From positions 124,001-188,000 of the forward strand of contig JAFUCD010000002.1 of NCBI GenBank assembly GCA_017459865.1: a DNA stretch of 64,000 bases, in the 5' to 3' direction. Below the pieces are notes generated by a model. The model saw only the letters and a program-made list of their open reading frames with translations. It was not told where the DNA came from and ran no database searches. This DNA is from Oscillospiraceae bacterium. GTDB taxonomy: Bacteria > Bacillota_A > Clostridia > Oscillospirales > Oscillospiraceae. The position numbers and the translations under genes were made by a program. This document shows, in pieces, positions 6,399 to 14,682 of this stretch (position 1 is the stretch's first letter; every line of letters begins with the position of its first letter).

Positions 6399-7883
6399 TT
6401 ATCCGTGAAACAGCTTCTTGTTCTGGAAGCGCGGCTCGTAGGTGACGTTCACCCTGAGCTTGCGGAAGACGTTTTCATCGACGTGGGAGAGGATGACGGT
6501 CGAGTGCGCCTCGCAGCCGGCGAGCTTCTCCAGCTGCTGCATGGCGATCTCGGCCTTGGGGTCCGTCGCGGCGCAGATGGAGAGCGCGATCAGCACCTCG
6601 TCGGTGTGCAGGCGCGGGTTGCGGTTGCCGAGATGCGCGGTCTTCAGATGCTGGATCGGCTCGATGATCTCGGGGGAGATGAGCGTCACGTGGCGGTCGA
6701 TCTCGCCGAGATGCTTCAGCGCGTTTAAGAGGCACGCGGCGCTGGCGCCCAGCAGATCCGAGGTCTTGCCCGTGATGACGGCGCCGTCCGGCAGCTCGAT
6801 CGCGACGGCGGGGTTTCCCGTCAGCTCGGCGCGGCGCAGCGCGGCGGCGATGACCGGGCGCTCGTCGGTCGTGATATCCAGCTGGCTCATCAGCAGCTCC
6901 TGCTTGTGCACCTCGTCCTTCGAGGCCAGCCCGCGGCGCATCTGGCACGCGGTGTCATAGTAGCGGCGGATGATCTCGCGCCGGGAGGCCGCGCGGCACG
7001 CGGCGTCGTCTGAGATGCAGTTGCCCGCCATGTTCACGCCCATGTCCGTGGGGCTCTTGTAGGGGGACTTGCCGTAGATGCGCTCGAACATCGCGTTCAG
7101 CACCGGGAAGATCTCCACGTCGCGGTTATAGTTCACGGTCGTGACGCCGTAAGCCTCGAGGTGGTAGGGGTCGATCATGTTCACGTCGTCGAGATCGACG
7201 GTCGCGGCCTCATAGGCGACGTTCACGGGATGGTGCAGCGGGAGATTCCAGATCGGGAAGGTCTCGAACTTGGCGTAGCCCGCGCGCACGCCGCGCTGGT
7301 GCTCGTGGTAGAGCTGGCTTAAACACGTCGCCATCTTGCCGCTGCCGGGGCCCGGCGCGGTGACGACGACGAGCGAGTGGCTCGTTTCGATGTAATCGTT
7401 TCTGCCGAAGCCGTCCTCGCTCACGATCAGCGGGATGTCGGAGGGATAGTCGGGGATGATATAGTGCCGGTAGACGCGGATGCCGAGCTGCTCGAGCCTC
7501 TGCTGGAACTTCTCCGCCGCGCGCTGACCGCGGAAGTGCGTAATCACGACGCTGCCGACAAACAGCCCACAGCCCTTGAACGCGTCGATGAGGCGCAGCG
7601 TGTCGTCGTCATAGGTGATGCCGAGATCGCCGCGGCGCTTGCTGCGCTCGATGTCGTCGGCGGAGATCGCGATGATGATCTCGGCGTCCTCCTTCATCTG
7701 CATCAGCATTTTCACCTTGCTGTCCGGCTGGAAGCCGGGCAGCACGCGCGAGGCGTGGTAATCGTCAAAAAGCTTGCCGCCGAACTCCAGATACAGCTTG
7801 CCGCCGAAGTACTCGATCCGCTCGCGGATCTTCTCCGACTGCATCTGCACATACTTCTCGTTGTCAAATCCCAACTGCTGCAT
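6399..7883 (-). CDS. DUF1846 domain protein
   Basis: 494 residues, typical full length for the DUF1846 family, a conserved Firmicute/Actinobacteria protein whose structure is known but whose function I do not know to be established. Start is the ATG of MQQLGFDNEKYVQMQ, preceded by AGAGGAG; in-frame codons up to 7940 are non-coding leader. Visible features are GFDNEKY at the N-terminus, a glycine-rich APGPGSGKM loop near residue 195 that resembles but does not match a Walker A motif, and the ending VTYEPRFQNKKLFHG. A decayed copy of its last ~50 codons is at 4443-4591. It is transcribed alone, with its own terminator. No clear promoter seen. Confidence 0.93.
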   Translation of the reverse strand: MQQLGFDNEKYVQMQSEKIRERIEYFGGKLYLEFGGKLFDDYHASRVLPGFQPDSKVKMLMQMKEDAEIIIAISADDIERSKRRGDLGITYDDDTLRLIDAFKGCGLFVGSVVITHFRGQRAAEKFQQRLEQLGIRVYRHYIIPDYPSDIPLIVSEDGFGRNDYIETSHSLVVVTAPGPGSGKMATCLSQLYHEHQRGVRAGYAKFETFPIWNLPLHHPVNVAYEAATVDLDDVNMIDPYHLEAYGVTTVNYNRDVEIFPVLNAMFERIYGKSPYKSPTDMGVNMAGNCISDDAACRAASRREIIRRYYDTACQMRRGLASKDEVHKQELLMSQLDITTDERPVIAAALRRAELTGNPAVAIELPDGAVITGKTSDLLGASAACLLNALKHLGEIDRHVTLISPEIIEPIQHLKTAHLGNRNPRLHTDEVLIALSICAATDPKAEIAMQQLEKLAGCEAHSTVILSHVDENVFRKLRVNVTYEPRFQNKKLFHG

Positions 7884-8058
7884 GATAAACTCCTCTTTAC
7901 ACAAGATGCTGTAGGTTCCTTCGCGCATGATTCTCAACAAATAGTTATTTTACAACAATCGGCGGTCAATGGCAACGGTAAAATTCACTTAAATTCGGCA
8001 CGGTCTGACGAAATCTTTGTCTGCCGGACAGAAATGCCCGGAGTGTCATTTTGTTTGC

Positions 8059-8087
8059 TTGACAGAAAAATCCAGAGCAATTATACT
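8059..8087 (+). promoter_or_regulatory. Promoter of the sigma-factor operon
   Basis: TTGACA, 17 bases, TATACT, 94 bases upstream of the start codon. It is a housekeeping-type promoter, so expression is not obviously autoregulated by the ECF sigma factor. Confidence 0.75.
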
Positions 8088-8181
8088 GATGTTTGGCGCT
8101 GTCTGCCTGCATCGGACGCCGGACAGCGGGAAATGGGAACATCAAATCAGAGAATGTGGGAGAATGTGAGTTTCGAAGATC

Positions 8182-8676
8182 ATGAGCTTGACGGTCGAAC
8201 AAGAGGCGTTTATCTCCGCCCTGTTTCATGAAATGTATAAAAAGCTCTGCACCATCGCGTATTCCGCGCTCGGGAGTCTGATGCTGGCGGAGGAGGCGGT
8301 GCAGGAGGTCTTCTGCATCGCCTGCAAAAAGCCGCACGCGATCCTCTCCAGCCGCAACCCGCGCGGATGGCTCGTCCGGACGCTGCACTATGTGGTCTGC
8401 AACATGAAGCGCACGCGCACGCATCAGGAGCGGCTGATCGCGGCGGCGGAGAACGAGCCGCGGGAGCGGATCTACCGGGATGACTATACGGATGTGGAAT
8501 ATTCCGATATGCTCTCGGAGGAGGAGTATCGGCTCTTTCGCGAGGTCGCGGTCGAGCAATGCAGCATGCGGGAGGCGGCAGAGGAACGCGGGATCTCCGT
8601 GGAGGCGTGCAAAAAACGCATCCAGCGCATCCGCCGCAAGCTGCAGCTGCAGTTCGCCGAGGATCGGGATGCCTGA
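8182..8676 (+). CDS. ECF-type RNA polymerase sigma factor
   Basis: 164 residues, the size of an extracytoplasmic-function sigma factor. Region 2 is seen in LMLAEEAVQEVFCIAC and the following NPRGWLVRTLHYVVCNMKR (about 32-80); region 4 with its helix-turn-helix is MREAAEERGISVEACKKRIQRIRRKLQ (about 130-157), written here in part as SVEACKKRIQRIRRKL. It would direct polymerase to a small regulon in response to an envelope signal. The ribosome site before ATG 8182 is weak (GAAG). The gene is followed after at most 50 bases by a membrane protein with the layout of a cognate regulator. Confidence 0.85.
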   Translation: MSLTVEQEAFISALFHEMYKKLCTIAYSALGSLMLAEEAVQEVFCIACKKPHAILSSRNPRGWLVRTLHYVVCNMKRTRTHQERLIAAAENEPRERIYRDDYTDVEYSDMLSEEEYRLFREVAVEQCSMREAAEERGISVEACKKRIQRIRRKLQLQFAEDRDA

Positions 8677-8725
8677 GATGCGTTCGCATGACAAAAACGT
8701 CCGATCGCTCGATCGGATCGGGGGG

Positions 8726-9562
8726 ATGGAGCCGATGTCACAATCTGATAAGACATCCGTCGACCAGGAGACCTTGCGCGCCGCAACGACGCCGGAGCTG
8801 CACGCGCTGCTGAAAAAGACCTTTGACACCTCCGGGGGCTCGGAGTATGAACGCACGCTGTGCCTCCGGATCGCCGAGGAACTGGAGCGGCGCGGCGAGG
8901 GCGCAAACGTTGACGCCGACGCCGCGTGGGCGCGGTTTTCCGAGACGATGCTGGACCGCACCGAGACGCCGCCGGAAGCAGCGCGCAGACCCGCCCGCCG
9001 CCGTTTGCGCAGCGCCGCGGCGCTGGCAGCGATGCTTGCGGTCGTGCTGCTCGGCGCCGGCTGCCTGCATGCCCGCGCCAACGGGACCACGATGTGGGCC
9101 AGATTCGCCGGGTGGACGCGCGAGACCTTCAGCTTCGGCACACGCGCGCAGAGCGCGGAGCCGGATTTTCCCGCGCAGCTGGAGGAGCTCGAGGCTTACC
9201 TGCAGGCGTGCGCCGCGCCGCTGGATTCGATGCTGCCGCGCAATCTCCCCGAGGGGTATGCCGCGGAGAGCACGCTCTGCGACGTGCGCGAGGACGCCAC
9301 GGTCTATCTCTGCCAGCTCACCAACGGGCAGGACAGCATTCTGATGGAATACCGGACGCTCGCCGACGGGAACGACGGCGGGATCTACGAAAAAAACGAC
9401 GCCCCGCCCGAGGAGTACGCCACGGCACAGCGGACCTACTTTGTGTTTGAGAATGTGGACCTGCTGACGGCGGTGTGGAGCGTGGAGGACTTTGAGTGCG
9501 CGATCATGAACGTCGTGTCGCACGATGAGCTGATCAAAATGCTCGACTCCATCGCCGGATAA
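8726..9562 (+). CDS. Membrane protein paired with the ECF sigma factor (DUF4367-like)
   Basis: About 278 residues. An acidic cytoplasmic N-terminal part (~75 residues) is followed by a basic stop and one membrane segment, AAALAAMLAVVLLGAGCL, then an extracytoplasmic domain with LPEGYAAES, VYLCQLTNGQDSILMEY and a late YFVFENVDLLTAVW stretch, the pattern of DUF4367-type anti-sigma-like proteins. By position and topology it is the probable partner or anti-sigma of the gene before it; no zinc-binding HxxxCxxC motif is visible, so it is not a ZAS-type factor. The start is uncertain: ATG 8726 (GGGGGG upstream), ATG 8735 or ATG 8678 are all in frame. Confidence 0.7.
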   Translation: MEPMSQSDKTSVDQETLRAATTPELHALLKKTFDTSGGSEYERTLCLRIAEELERRGEGANVDADAAWARFSETMLDRTETPPEAARRPARRRLRSAAALAAMLAVVLLGAGCLHARANGTTMWARFAGWTRETFSFGTRAQSAEPDFPAQLEELEAYLQACAAPLDSMLPRNLPEGYAAESTLCDVREDATVYLCQLTNGQDSILMEYRTLADGNDGGIYEKNDAPPEEYATAQRTYFVFENVDLLTAVWSVEDFECAIMNVVSHDELIKMLDSIAG

Positions 9563-9570
9563 CGGATATC

Positions 9571-9613
9571 ACAAACGCCATTGCAGCCTCATGTTGCTGC
9601 AATGGCGTTTTGT
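9571..9613. terminator. Bidirectional terminator between the sigma operon and nfo
   Basis: CAAACGCCATTGCAGC / GCTGCAATGGCGTTTTG with an 8-base loop, between convergent genes. T-rich on the plus-strand side. Confidence 0.85.
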
Positions 9614-9615
9614 GC

Positions 9616-10446
9616 TCACGTCCGCAGCGTGCGCAGCAGGCGGATCTCCTCGGCGTAGCCCGCGTCCTCGTTCGGCGTTTCGAGGATGAACGGAAGCGTT
9701 CGCAGCGCGGGATGGTTGATGATGCGTGCGATCGCATCGAGCGGCATCGTGCCCTCCACGATGCGCGCGTGGCGGTCCTTGCGTGCGCCGCAGGGATTTT
9801 TGCTGTTGTTCAGATGCACGGCGCGCAGGCGCTGCAGCCCCACGACGCGGTCGAACTCCGTCAGCACGCCGTCGAGATCGTGCACGATGTCATAGCCCGC
9901 GTCCCAGATGTGACAGGTGTCGAGACAGACGCCCATTTTCTCCGACAGCGCGACGCCGTCGAGGATCGCGCGCAGCTCCTCGAACCGTCCGCCGACCTCG
10001 CTGCCCTTGCCCGCCATGGTCTCCAGCAGCACGGTCGTCGTCATCTCCGGGAACAGGCATTCGTTCAGCACGCCGATGATCTTCTCAATGCCGACCGCGG
10101 CGCCCTGTCCGACGTGGCTGCCGGGATGGAAATTGTAGCATTGCCCGGGCGTGAGCTCCATTCGCTGCAGATCCTCCCGCATGGCGAGGCGCGCGAACTC
10201 CTGCACATGCGGCTTTTCGCCGCAGGGGTTCATCGTATAGGGCGCGTGCGCGACGAGCCGGTCGATGTCCTTCTCGCGGCAGAGCGACAGAAACGCCTGC
10301 GCGTCCGCGGGATCCGCCGCCTTGGCGCTGCCGCCGCGCGGGTTGCGCGTGAAGAAGGCGAGCGTGTTCGCGCCCAGCGCGACCGCCCGCTGTCCCATGG
10401 CGAGATAACCGCCCGACGAGGAAATGTGGCATCCGATCTGAAACAT
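9616..10446 (-). CDS. nfo: Endonuclease IV (AP endonuclease)
   Basis: 276 residues, full length. Family signatures in order: IGCHISSSGG at the N-terminus, YNFHPGSHVGQ (~104), LLETMAGKGSEVG (~143), MGVCLDTCHIWDAGYD (~173), AVHLNNSKNPCGARKDRH (~212) and FILETPNE near the end. These supply the His, Glu and Asp ligands of the trinuclear zinc site of the TIM barrel. The enzyme nicks DNA 5-prime of abasic sites in base excision repair. In the conserved HLNDSK motif this protein has HLNNSK. Start ATG has AGAGAGG upstream. It is divergent from the metallopeptidase gene with only 69 bases between the start codons. Confidence 0.97.
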   Translation of the reverse strand: MFQIGCHISSSGGYLAMGQRAVALGANTLAFFTRNPRGGSAKAADPADAQAFLSLCREKDIDRLVAHAPYTMNPCGEKPHVQEFARLAMREDLQRMELTPGQCYNFHPGSHVGQGAAVGIEKIIGVLNECLFPEMTTTVLLETMAGKGSEVGGRFEELRAILDGVALSEKMGVCLDTCHIWDAGYDIVHDLDGVLTEFDRVVGLQRLRAVHLNNSKNPCGARKDRHARIVEGTMPLDAIARIINHPALRTLPFILETPNEDAGYAEEIRLLRTLRT

Positions 10447-10459
10447 GGCGTGACCTCTC

Positions 10460-10488
10460 TTGCATCGTGTGATATACTGGTATTATAC
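10460..10488 (+). promoter_or_regulatory. Promoter of the YgjP-like gene
   Basis: TTGCAT, 17 bases, TTATAC. A TATAAT also appears on the other strand here, so the short intergenic space probably serves nfo as well. Confidence 0.55.
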
Positions 10489-10515
10489 AGATCTTCTGAC
10501 AGAAAGGGAAGAGCC

Positions 10516-11028
10516 ATGACGGAATTTGAACTGATCCGCTCCGACCGGCGCACGCTGGGGCTGCAGGTGAAGGACGGCCGCGTGATCGTGCGCGCACCGC
10601 GCCGCGTGAGCGAGAAGCAGATCCGCGCCTTCGTCGCCGCGCATGAGGAGTGGATCGCCGGGGCGCTGAAAAAGCAGCGCGCCCGCGCCGAAGCCCACCC
10701 CGAGCCGACCGAGGCGGAGCGCAGGGCGTATATCCGAAAAGCAAAAGAGGTCCTGCCCGGGCGCGTGGCTCACTACAGCCGGATCATGGGGCTGTACCCG
10801 ACCGCCATCCGCATCACGAGCGCGAAGACCCGCTTCGGCAGCTGCGGCAGCAACGGACATGTATGCTTCTCCTGGCGGCTGATGCAGTACCCCGATGAGG
10901 CGATCGACTATGTCGTCGTGCACGAGCTGGCGCACTTGAAGCACATGAACCACAGCCCCGCGTTCCACGCGCTGGTCGCGAGCGTCCTGCCGGATCACAA
11001 GCAGCGCAGAGCGCTGCTGCGCAAGTGA
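10516..11028 (+). CDS. YgjP-like zinc metallopeptidase (DUF45)
   Basis: 170 residues, the size of the YgjP/DUF45 (SprT-like) family. The metal site is the HExxH helix in YVVVHELAHLKHMNHSPAFH (about 137-156), where a third His (NHSPAFH) completes the zinc ligands. Other hallmarks are the N-terminal RSDRRTLGLQVKDG strand pair and TRFGSCGSNGHVCFSWRL. The substrate of most members is unknown. Start ATG 10516 was chosen because AAAGGGAAGAG lies just upstream; a much longer in-frame extension runs antisense through nfo and is not believable. Confidence 0.9.
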   Translation: MTEFELIRSDRRTLGLQVKDGRVIVRAPRRVSEKQIRAFVAAHEEWIAGALKKQRARAEAHPEPTEAERRAYIRKAKEVLPGRVAHYSRIMGLYPTAIRITSAKTRFGSCGSNGHVCFSWRLMQYPDEAIDYVVVHELAHLKHMNHSPAFHALVASVLPDHKQRRALLRK

Positions 11029-11053
11029 AAGCGCCGACTCTCAACATTCCGTC

Positions 11054-11082
11054 TTGCAATTTGCCGGATACGCGCGTATAAT
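11054..11082 (+). promoter_or_regulatory. Promoter of the 79-residue zinc-ribbon gene
   Basis: TTGCAA, 17 bases, TATAAT, 54 bases before the start codon. Confidence 0.75.
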
Positions 11083-11136
11083 TGACGCGTAAGAGGAAAA
11101 GCGAAAAACTTGATCGATCAATAGGAGGTATTTACT

Positions 11137-11376
11137 ATGAAATGTCCCAAGTGCGGCGCGGATATGCACATCGACGAGCACCGCAGATATGCGCTGAATA
11201 TGTGCTATGAGTGCGGCTACATCGAGGGTCGTATGAACGACTCTCAGATCGGTGAGACGAACTACAAGCACATGCAGAAGCTCAGCCCCGGTGAGACCGC
11301 CGCGTTTCTTGCAAACGGGCTCGGCATTGACCGCAAAAAGGTCAACGAATTCCTGGACGCCCGCTTCACGGAGTGA
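11137..11376 (+). CDS. Small zinc-ribbon protein, unknown function
   Basis: 79 residues with MKCPKCGADM at the N-terminus and MCYECGYIEG at ~28, two CxxC pairs that should bind one zinc. The rest is polar and helical, ending DRKKVNEFLDARFTE. It has its own near-consensus promoter, a perfect AGGAGG site and a strong terminator, so it is a well-expressed single gene despite its size. No named family recognised. Confidence 0.8.
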   Translation: MKCPKCGADMHIDEHRRYALNMCYECGYIEGRMNDSQIGETNYKHMQKLSPGETAAFLANGLGIDRKKVNEFLDARFTE

Positions 11377-11398
11377 TCATCCGGTCCCCAAATAATAC

Positions 11399-11437
11399 TG
11401 CCGGTTCGCAGCATTGCGAACCGGCGGTGTTTTTTTA
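11399..11437 (+). terminator. Terminator of the 79-residue gene
   Basis: GCCGGTTCGC / GCGAACCGGC with a 6-base loop, then GGTG and seven T. Confidence 0.9.
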
Positions 11438-13177
11438 CCAATCCAGCCCCTGCGCCCGGCACAGGGCTGCGAACGCACCGTCCTGCGCGATGAGGTCTGC
11501 GGGCCTGCCCTGCTCGATCACGCGGTGACCCTCGATCACGGCGACGCGGTCGGCGCTGCGGATCGTGGAGAGACGATGCGCGATGATCAGCGTCGTTCGC
11601 CCCGCGCTGAGCGCGTCCAGCGACGCCTGGATGTGCTGCTCGGTCACGGAGTCCAGCGCGCTCGTCGCCTCGTCGAGGATCAGCACGGGCGGGTTTTTCA
11701 GGAAGACGCGTGCGATGCTGAGCCGCTGCTTCTGCCCGCCGGAGAGCATCACGCCGCGCTCGCCGACGAAGGTATCGTAGCCGTCCGGCAGCGCCATGAT
11801 CTCGCTGTGGATCTCGGCGCGCTTTGCCGCCGCGATGATCTCCGCGTCCGTCGCGTCCGGTCTGCCGTAGCGGATGTTCTCCCGGATCGTGTCGGCGAAG
11901 ATGAACACGTCCTGCTGCAGCACGCCGATGTGCCGGTGCAGCGAGCGCTGCGTCACGCTGCGCACATCCTGCCCGTCGAGCAGCACAGCCCCCGAAACGA
12001 CGTCGTAAAAGCGGGGGAGAAGTTGACATAATGTAGTTTTGCCGCCGCCGGTCGCGCCCACGACGGCGAGCGTCTCACCCGGCGCGATGGCAAGGTCGAT
12101 GTGCTCCAGCACGGGCACCTCGTCGCGATAGCGGAAGCAGACGTCGCGAAACTCCACGCTGCCGCGCACGCGCTCGAGCGGCTTTGCGTCCGGCGCGTCC
12201 TGCACGGCACTCGGCGTGCGCATAAGCTCCAGAAAGCGCTGGAAGCCCGCCATGCCGTCGGTGAACGTCTCCATGAAGTTCACGAGCGTGCGGATCGGGG
12301 TGACGAACGTCGTGACATACAGCGAGAATGTGATCAGATCGATATAGTCCATGCGCCCGCGCATGATGAAGAACCCGCCTAGCGCGATCACGACGACCTG
12401 CAGCGCGGAGGTGGTGAACTCCATCATGCTCATGAACGAGCCCATCGCGCGGTACCATTCCTTTTTGCTGCCCTTGTAGCGCTCGTTGCTGGCGCTGAAT
12501 TTTTCGATCTCGAGGTCTTCGTTGGCAAACGCACGCGCCGTACGCACGCCGGAGATGCCGGACTCGATGACGGCGTTGATCTCCGCCTGCTGCTGCTTGA
12601 CGGCGATGTTCGCGCGGTTCATGCGCTGCCGCTGCGTCAGCGACAGCCAGATGAACAGCGGCACCAGGATCAGCAGCACCAGCGCCAGCTCCCAGCGGAT
12701 CGTGAACAGGACGATGATCGCGCCCGTGAGCGTCACGAGAGCGATGAGGATGTTCTCCGGGCCGTGGTGCGCGACCTCCGTCACGGCGAAGAGATCGGAG
12801 GTCATGCGGCTCATGAGCACGCCCGTGCGGTTGCGGTCAAAAAAAGAAAAGCTCATGCACTGCAGATGCTCAAACAGATCCGCGCGCATGTCCGCCTCCA
12901 TATACACGCCGCAGCGATGGCCGACCACGGTCACGACATAGCGCAGCACCGCCTTGATGACGTAGGCGCCGAACAGGATCGCCATCACGGTGAAAAACGC
13001 CTGATACCGTGCGTCCGGCAGGAGAGAGCGCATCGCCTGACGCGACGCGAGCGGGAACGCGAGATCCGCCAGACTCGAGAGCAGCACGCACAGCATGTCG
13101 ATCGCGAGCAGCCGCCAATGCGGGCGATAATATGTCAAAAACACCGCCAGAGTGCCTTTTGAAAAGTCTCGTTTCAT
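11435..13177 (-). CDS. ABC exporter, fused permease and ATPase
   Basis: 580 residues, one half-transporter with an N-terminal six-helix membrane domain (about 1-310) and a C-terminal nucleotide-binding domain. ATPase motifs are all canonical: Walker A VGATGGGKTTL, signature LSGGQKQRLS, Walker B VLILDEATSALDS and IAHRLSTIRSADR. It therefore probably works as a homodimer, exporting a lipid, peptide or drug; the substrate cannot be read from sequence. Start ATG 13177 follows GAAGAAGG; a TTG at 13207 is less likely. It is a single gene with its own promoter. Confidence 0.93.
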   Translation of the reverse strand: MKRDFSKGTLAVFLTYYRPHWRLLAIDMLCVLLSSLADLAFPLASRQAMRSLLPDARYQAFFTVMAILFGAYVIKAVLRYVVTVVGHRCGVYMEADMRADLFEHLQCMSFSFFDRNRTGVLMSRMTSDLFAVTEVAHHGPENILIALVTLTGAIIVLFTIRWELALVLLILVPLFIWLSLTQRQRMNRANIAVKQQQAEINAVIESGISGVRTARAFANEDLEIEKFSASNERYKGSKKEWYRAMGSFMSMMEFTTSALQVVVIALGGFFIMRGRMDYIDLITFSLYVTTFVTPIRTLVNFMETFTDGMAGFQRFLELMRTPSAVQDAPDAKPLERVRGSVEFRDVCFRYRDEVPVLEHIDLAIAPGETLAVVGATGGGKTTLCQLLPRFYDVVSGAVLLDGQDVRSVTQRSLHRHIGVLQQDVFIFADTIRENIRYGRPDATDAEIIAAAKRAEIHSEIMALPDGYDTFVGERGVMLSGGQKQRLSIARVFLKNPPVLILDEATSALDSVTEQHIQASLDALSAGRTTLIIAHRLSTIRSADRVAVIEGHRVIEQGRPADLIAQDGAFAALCRAQGLDW

Positions 13178-13222
13178 TCCGGGTTTCCTTCTTCCATAGA
13201 TTAACAATCTTCGACTGAAATC

Positions 13223-13251
13223 AGTTTATCGATTTGTACAGTTTCTGTCAA
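13223..13251 (-). promoter_or_regulatory. Promoter of the ABC exporter gene
   Basis: On the minus strand TTGACA, 17 bases, TAAACT, ending 46 bases upstream of ATG 13177. Confidence 0.75.
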
Positions 13252-13300
13252 GCGGAATCAAAATAATAATAATTATGTCAATTAAACTCGCTTTTTTTCA

Positions 13301-13329
13301 TTGACCAAAGGGGGGTTTCATGGTAATAT
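13301..13329 (+). promoter_or_regulatory. Promoter of the VanY-like gene
   Basis: TTGACC, 17 bases, TAATAT, about 60-90 bases upstream of the possible start codons. Confidence 0.65.
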
Positions 13330-13421
13330 AAAGTACATTATGGAAACTAAGCAACCACTTTCTGCCGCTTGGGGAGAGGCCCGAGCGCGGTGTGGTTCGT
13401 AAATATTGGGTTGTGAGTCCT

Positions 13422-14189
13422 ATGTCAAAGACGAAATATCCGATTTGGGGCATTGCGCTGATCTTTCTGGTGTTTGTGCTCGGTCTGCTGCTGCTCGTGC
13501 GCACCCGGGCCGTGCGGGAGGAGAGCAGCGTGCTCGTCTCGCCCGTGCCGACCTATTATGTGTTCCCGAGCATGGCGGTCTCGCCGTCGCCGGCGGTCAC
13601 GCCGAAGCCGACGCCCGAGCCCGACGCGCTGCCGCGCATCGATGTCGACAGCTGGCAGTACGTGCTGGCGAGCGCGGCGAGCCCGATCGGCGATTATGAG
13701 CCGCCGGAGCTGACCATGGTGGAGAACGGACAGCAGTTCGACAGCCGCGCCGCCGTGAGCCTGCAGAACTTCATCGCCGACGCCCGCGCGCAGGGACTGA
13801 ACGTCTGCCTGTCCTCGGCGTATCGGGATTATTATACGCAGCAGTTCCTCTATAACCGCAAGGTCGACCAGCTCGGAGGCGACAAGGAGGCCGCCGCCCG
13901 CATCGTCCTGCCCCCCGGCACCAGCGAGCACCAGCTCGGTCTGTGCGCCGATATCACCGATCAGTTCTATGAGGTGAAGGACGAGTCGCTCGAGAACACC
14001 GCGATGTTCCAATGGATGCTGGAGCACTGCGCGGAGTACGGCTTCATCCTCCGCTATCCGCAGGACAAGCAGGATATCACCGGTGTGATGTATGAGCCGT
14101 GGCATTTCCGCTATGTCGGCGAGGAGGCCGCGCAGTACATGGTCGCACACAACCTCTGCCTGGAGGAGTTTCTTGCGCTGTACGCGTAA
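13422..14189 (+). CDS. D-alanyl-D-alanine carboxypeptidase, VanY/M15B type
   Basis: 255 residues from ATG 13422. A membrane anchor (WGIALIFLVFVLGLLLLV) is followed by a Pro-rich spacer and an M15B peptidase domain with LSSAYRDYYTQQFLYN, the zinc motif SEHQLGLCADI and EPWHFRYVG, so the catalytic domain faces outward and trims D-Ala from peptidoglycan stem peptides. The zinc ligands are the His and Asp of SEHxxxxxxD and the His of EPWH. The start is uncertain: a GTG at 13392 adds ten residues, and neither has a strong ribosome site. Own promoter and terminator. Confidence 0.92.
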   Translation: MSKTKYPIWGIALIFLVFVLGLLLLVRTRAVREESSVLVSPVPTYYVFPSMAVSPSPAVTPKPTPEPDALPRIDVDSWQYVLASAASPIGDYEPPELTMVENGQQFDSRAAVSLQNFIADARAQGLNVCLSSAYRDYYTQQFLYNRKVDQLGGDKEAAARIVLPPGTSEHQLGLCADITDQFYEVKDESLENTAMFQWMLEHCAEYGFILRYPQDKQDITGVMYEPWHFRYVGEEAAQYMVAHNLCLEEFLALYA

Positions 14190-14198
14190 CGCGATCCC

Positions 14199-14232
14199 AA
14201 CACCCGGAGTCAATCGAATCCGGGTGTTTTTT
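14199..14232 (+). terminator. Terminator after the VanY-like gene
   Basis: AACACCCGGA / TCCGGGTGTT with a 10-base loop, then TTTT. Confidence 0.9.
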
Positions 14233-14256
14233 CAGCCTGAGACATCCAAAAAAGCA

Positions 14257-14285
14257 TTGAACTCGACTGAAAAATGTGATACCCT
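14257..14285 (+). promoter_or_regulatory. Probable promoter of the Spx/ArsC operon
   Basis: TTGAAC, 17 bases, TACCCT. The -10 is poor; position just after a terminator supports it. Confidence 0.45.
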
Positions 14286-14317
14286 GATAACATTCCCGAA
14301 CGGAGGGACGAAAAGCG

Positions 14318-14668
14318 ATGCAAGTATTGTGCTATGCCAAGTGCTCCACCTGCAAAAAGGCGCTGCAATGGCTCGATGCACAGGGCGTTTCCTATGACCT
14401 GCGCGATATCAAAACCGAGAATCCCACCGAGGCGGAGCTGCGCGCCTGGCATGAAAAGAGCGGACTGCCGCTCAAGCGCTTTTTCAACACCAGCGGCATG
14501 CAGTATCGCGCGCTGGAGCTGAAGGACCGCCTGCCCGGAATGACGGAGGATGAGCAGCTTCGGCTTTTGGCAAGCGACGGCATGCTCGTCAAGCGTCCGT
14601 TGCTCGTGGACGGAGACGCCGTGCTCGTCGGCTTCCGGGAGGCTGACTGGGCGCAGGCGCTCGGCTGA
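14318..14668 (+). CDS. Spx/ArsC/MgsR-family thioredoxin-fold protein
   Basis: 116 residues, the typical length. The N-terminus VLCYAKCSTCKKALQWL carries the CxxC redox switch of the Spx/MgsR-like branch, and KRPLLVDGDAVLVGFREADW is the conserved C-terminal segment of the ArsC-like fold. It may be a redox-sensing RNA polymerase partner or a thiol reductase; sequence alone does not separate these. GGAGGG is 10 bases upstream of ATG. Fourteen bases separate it from the next gene, so the two are co-transcribed. Confidence 0.88.
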   Translation: MQVLCYAKCSTCKKALQWLDAQGVSYDLRDIKTENPTEAELRAWHEKSGLPLKRFFNTSGMQYRALELKDRLPGMTEDEQLRLLASDGMLVKRPLLVDGDAVLVGFREADWAQALG

Positions 14669-14682
14669 TTCGGGAGGAAGAA

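Noticed and set aside
9610..10515. N-terminal extension of the YgjP-like gene to 9610
   Set aside because: It would read antisense through all of nfo; ATG 10516 has its own ribosome site.
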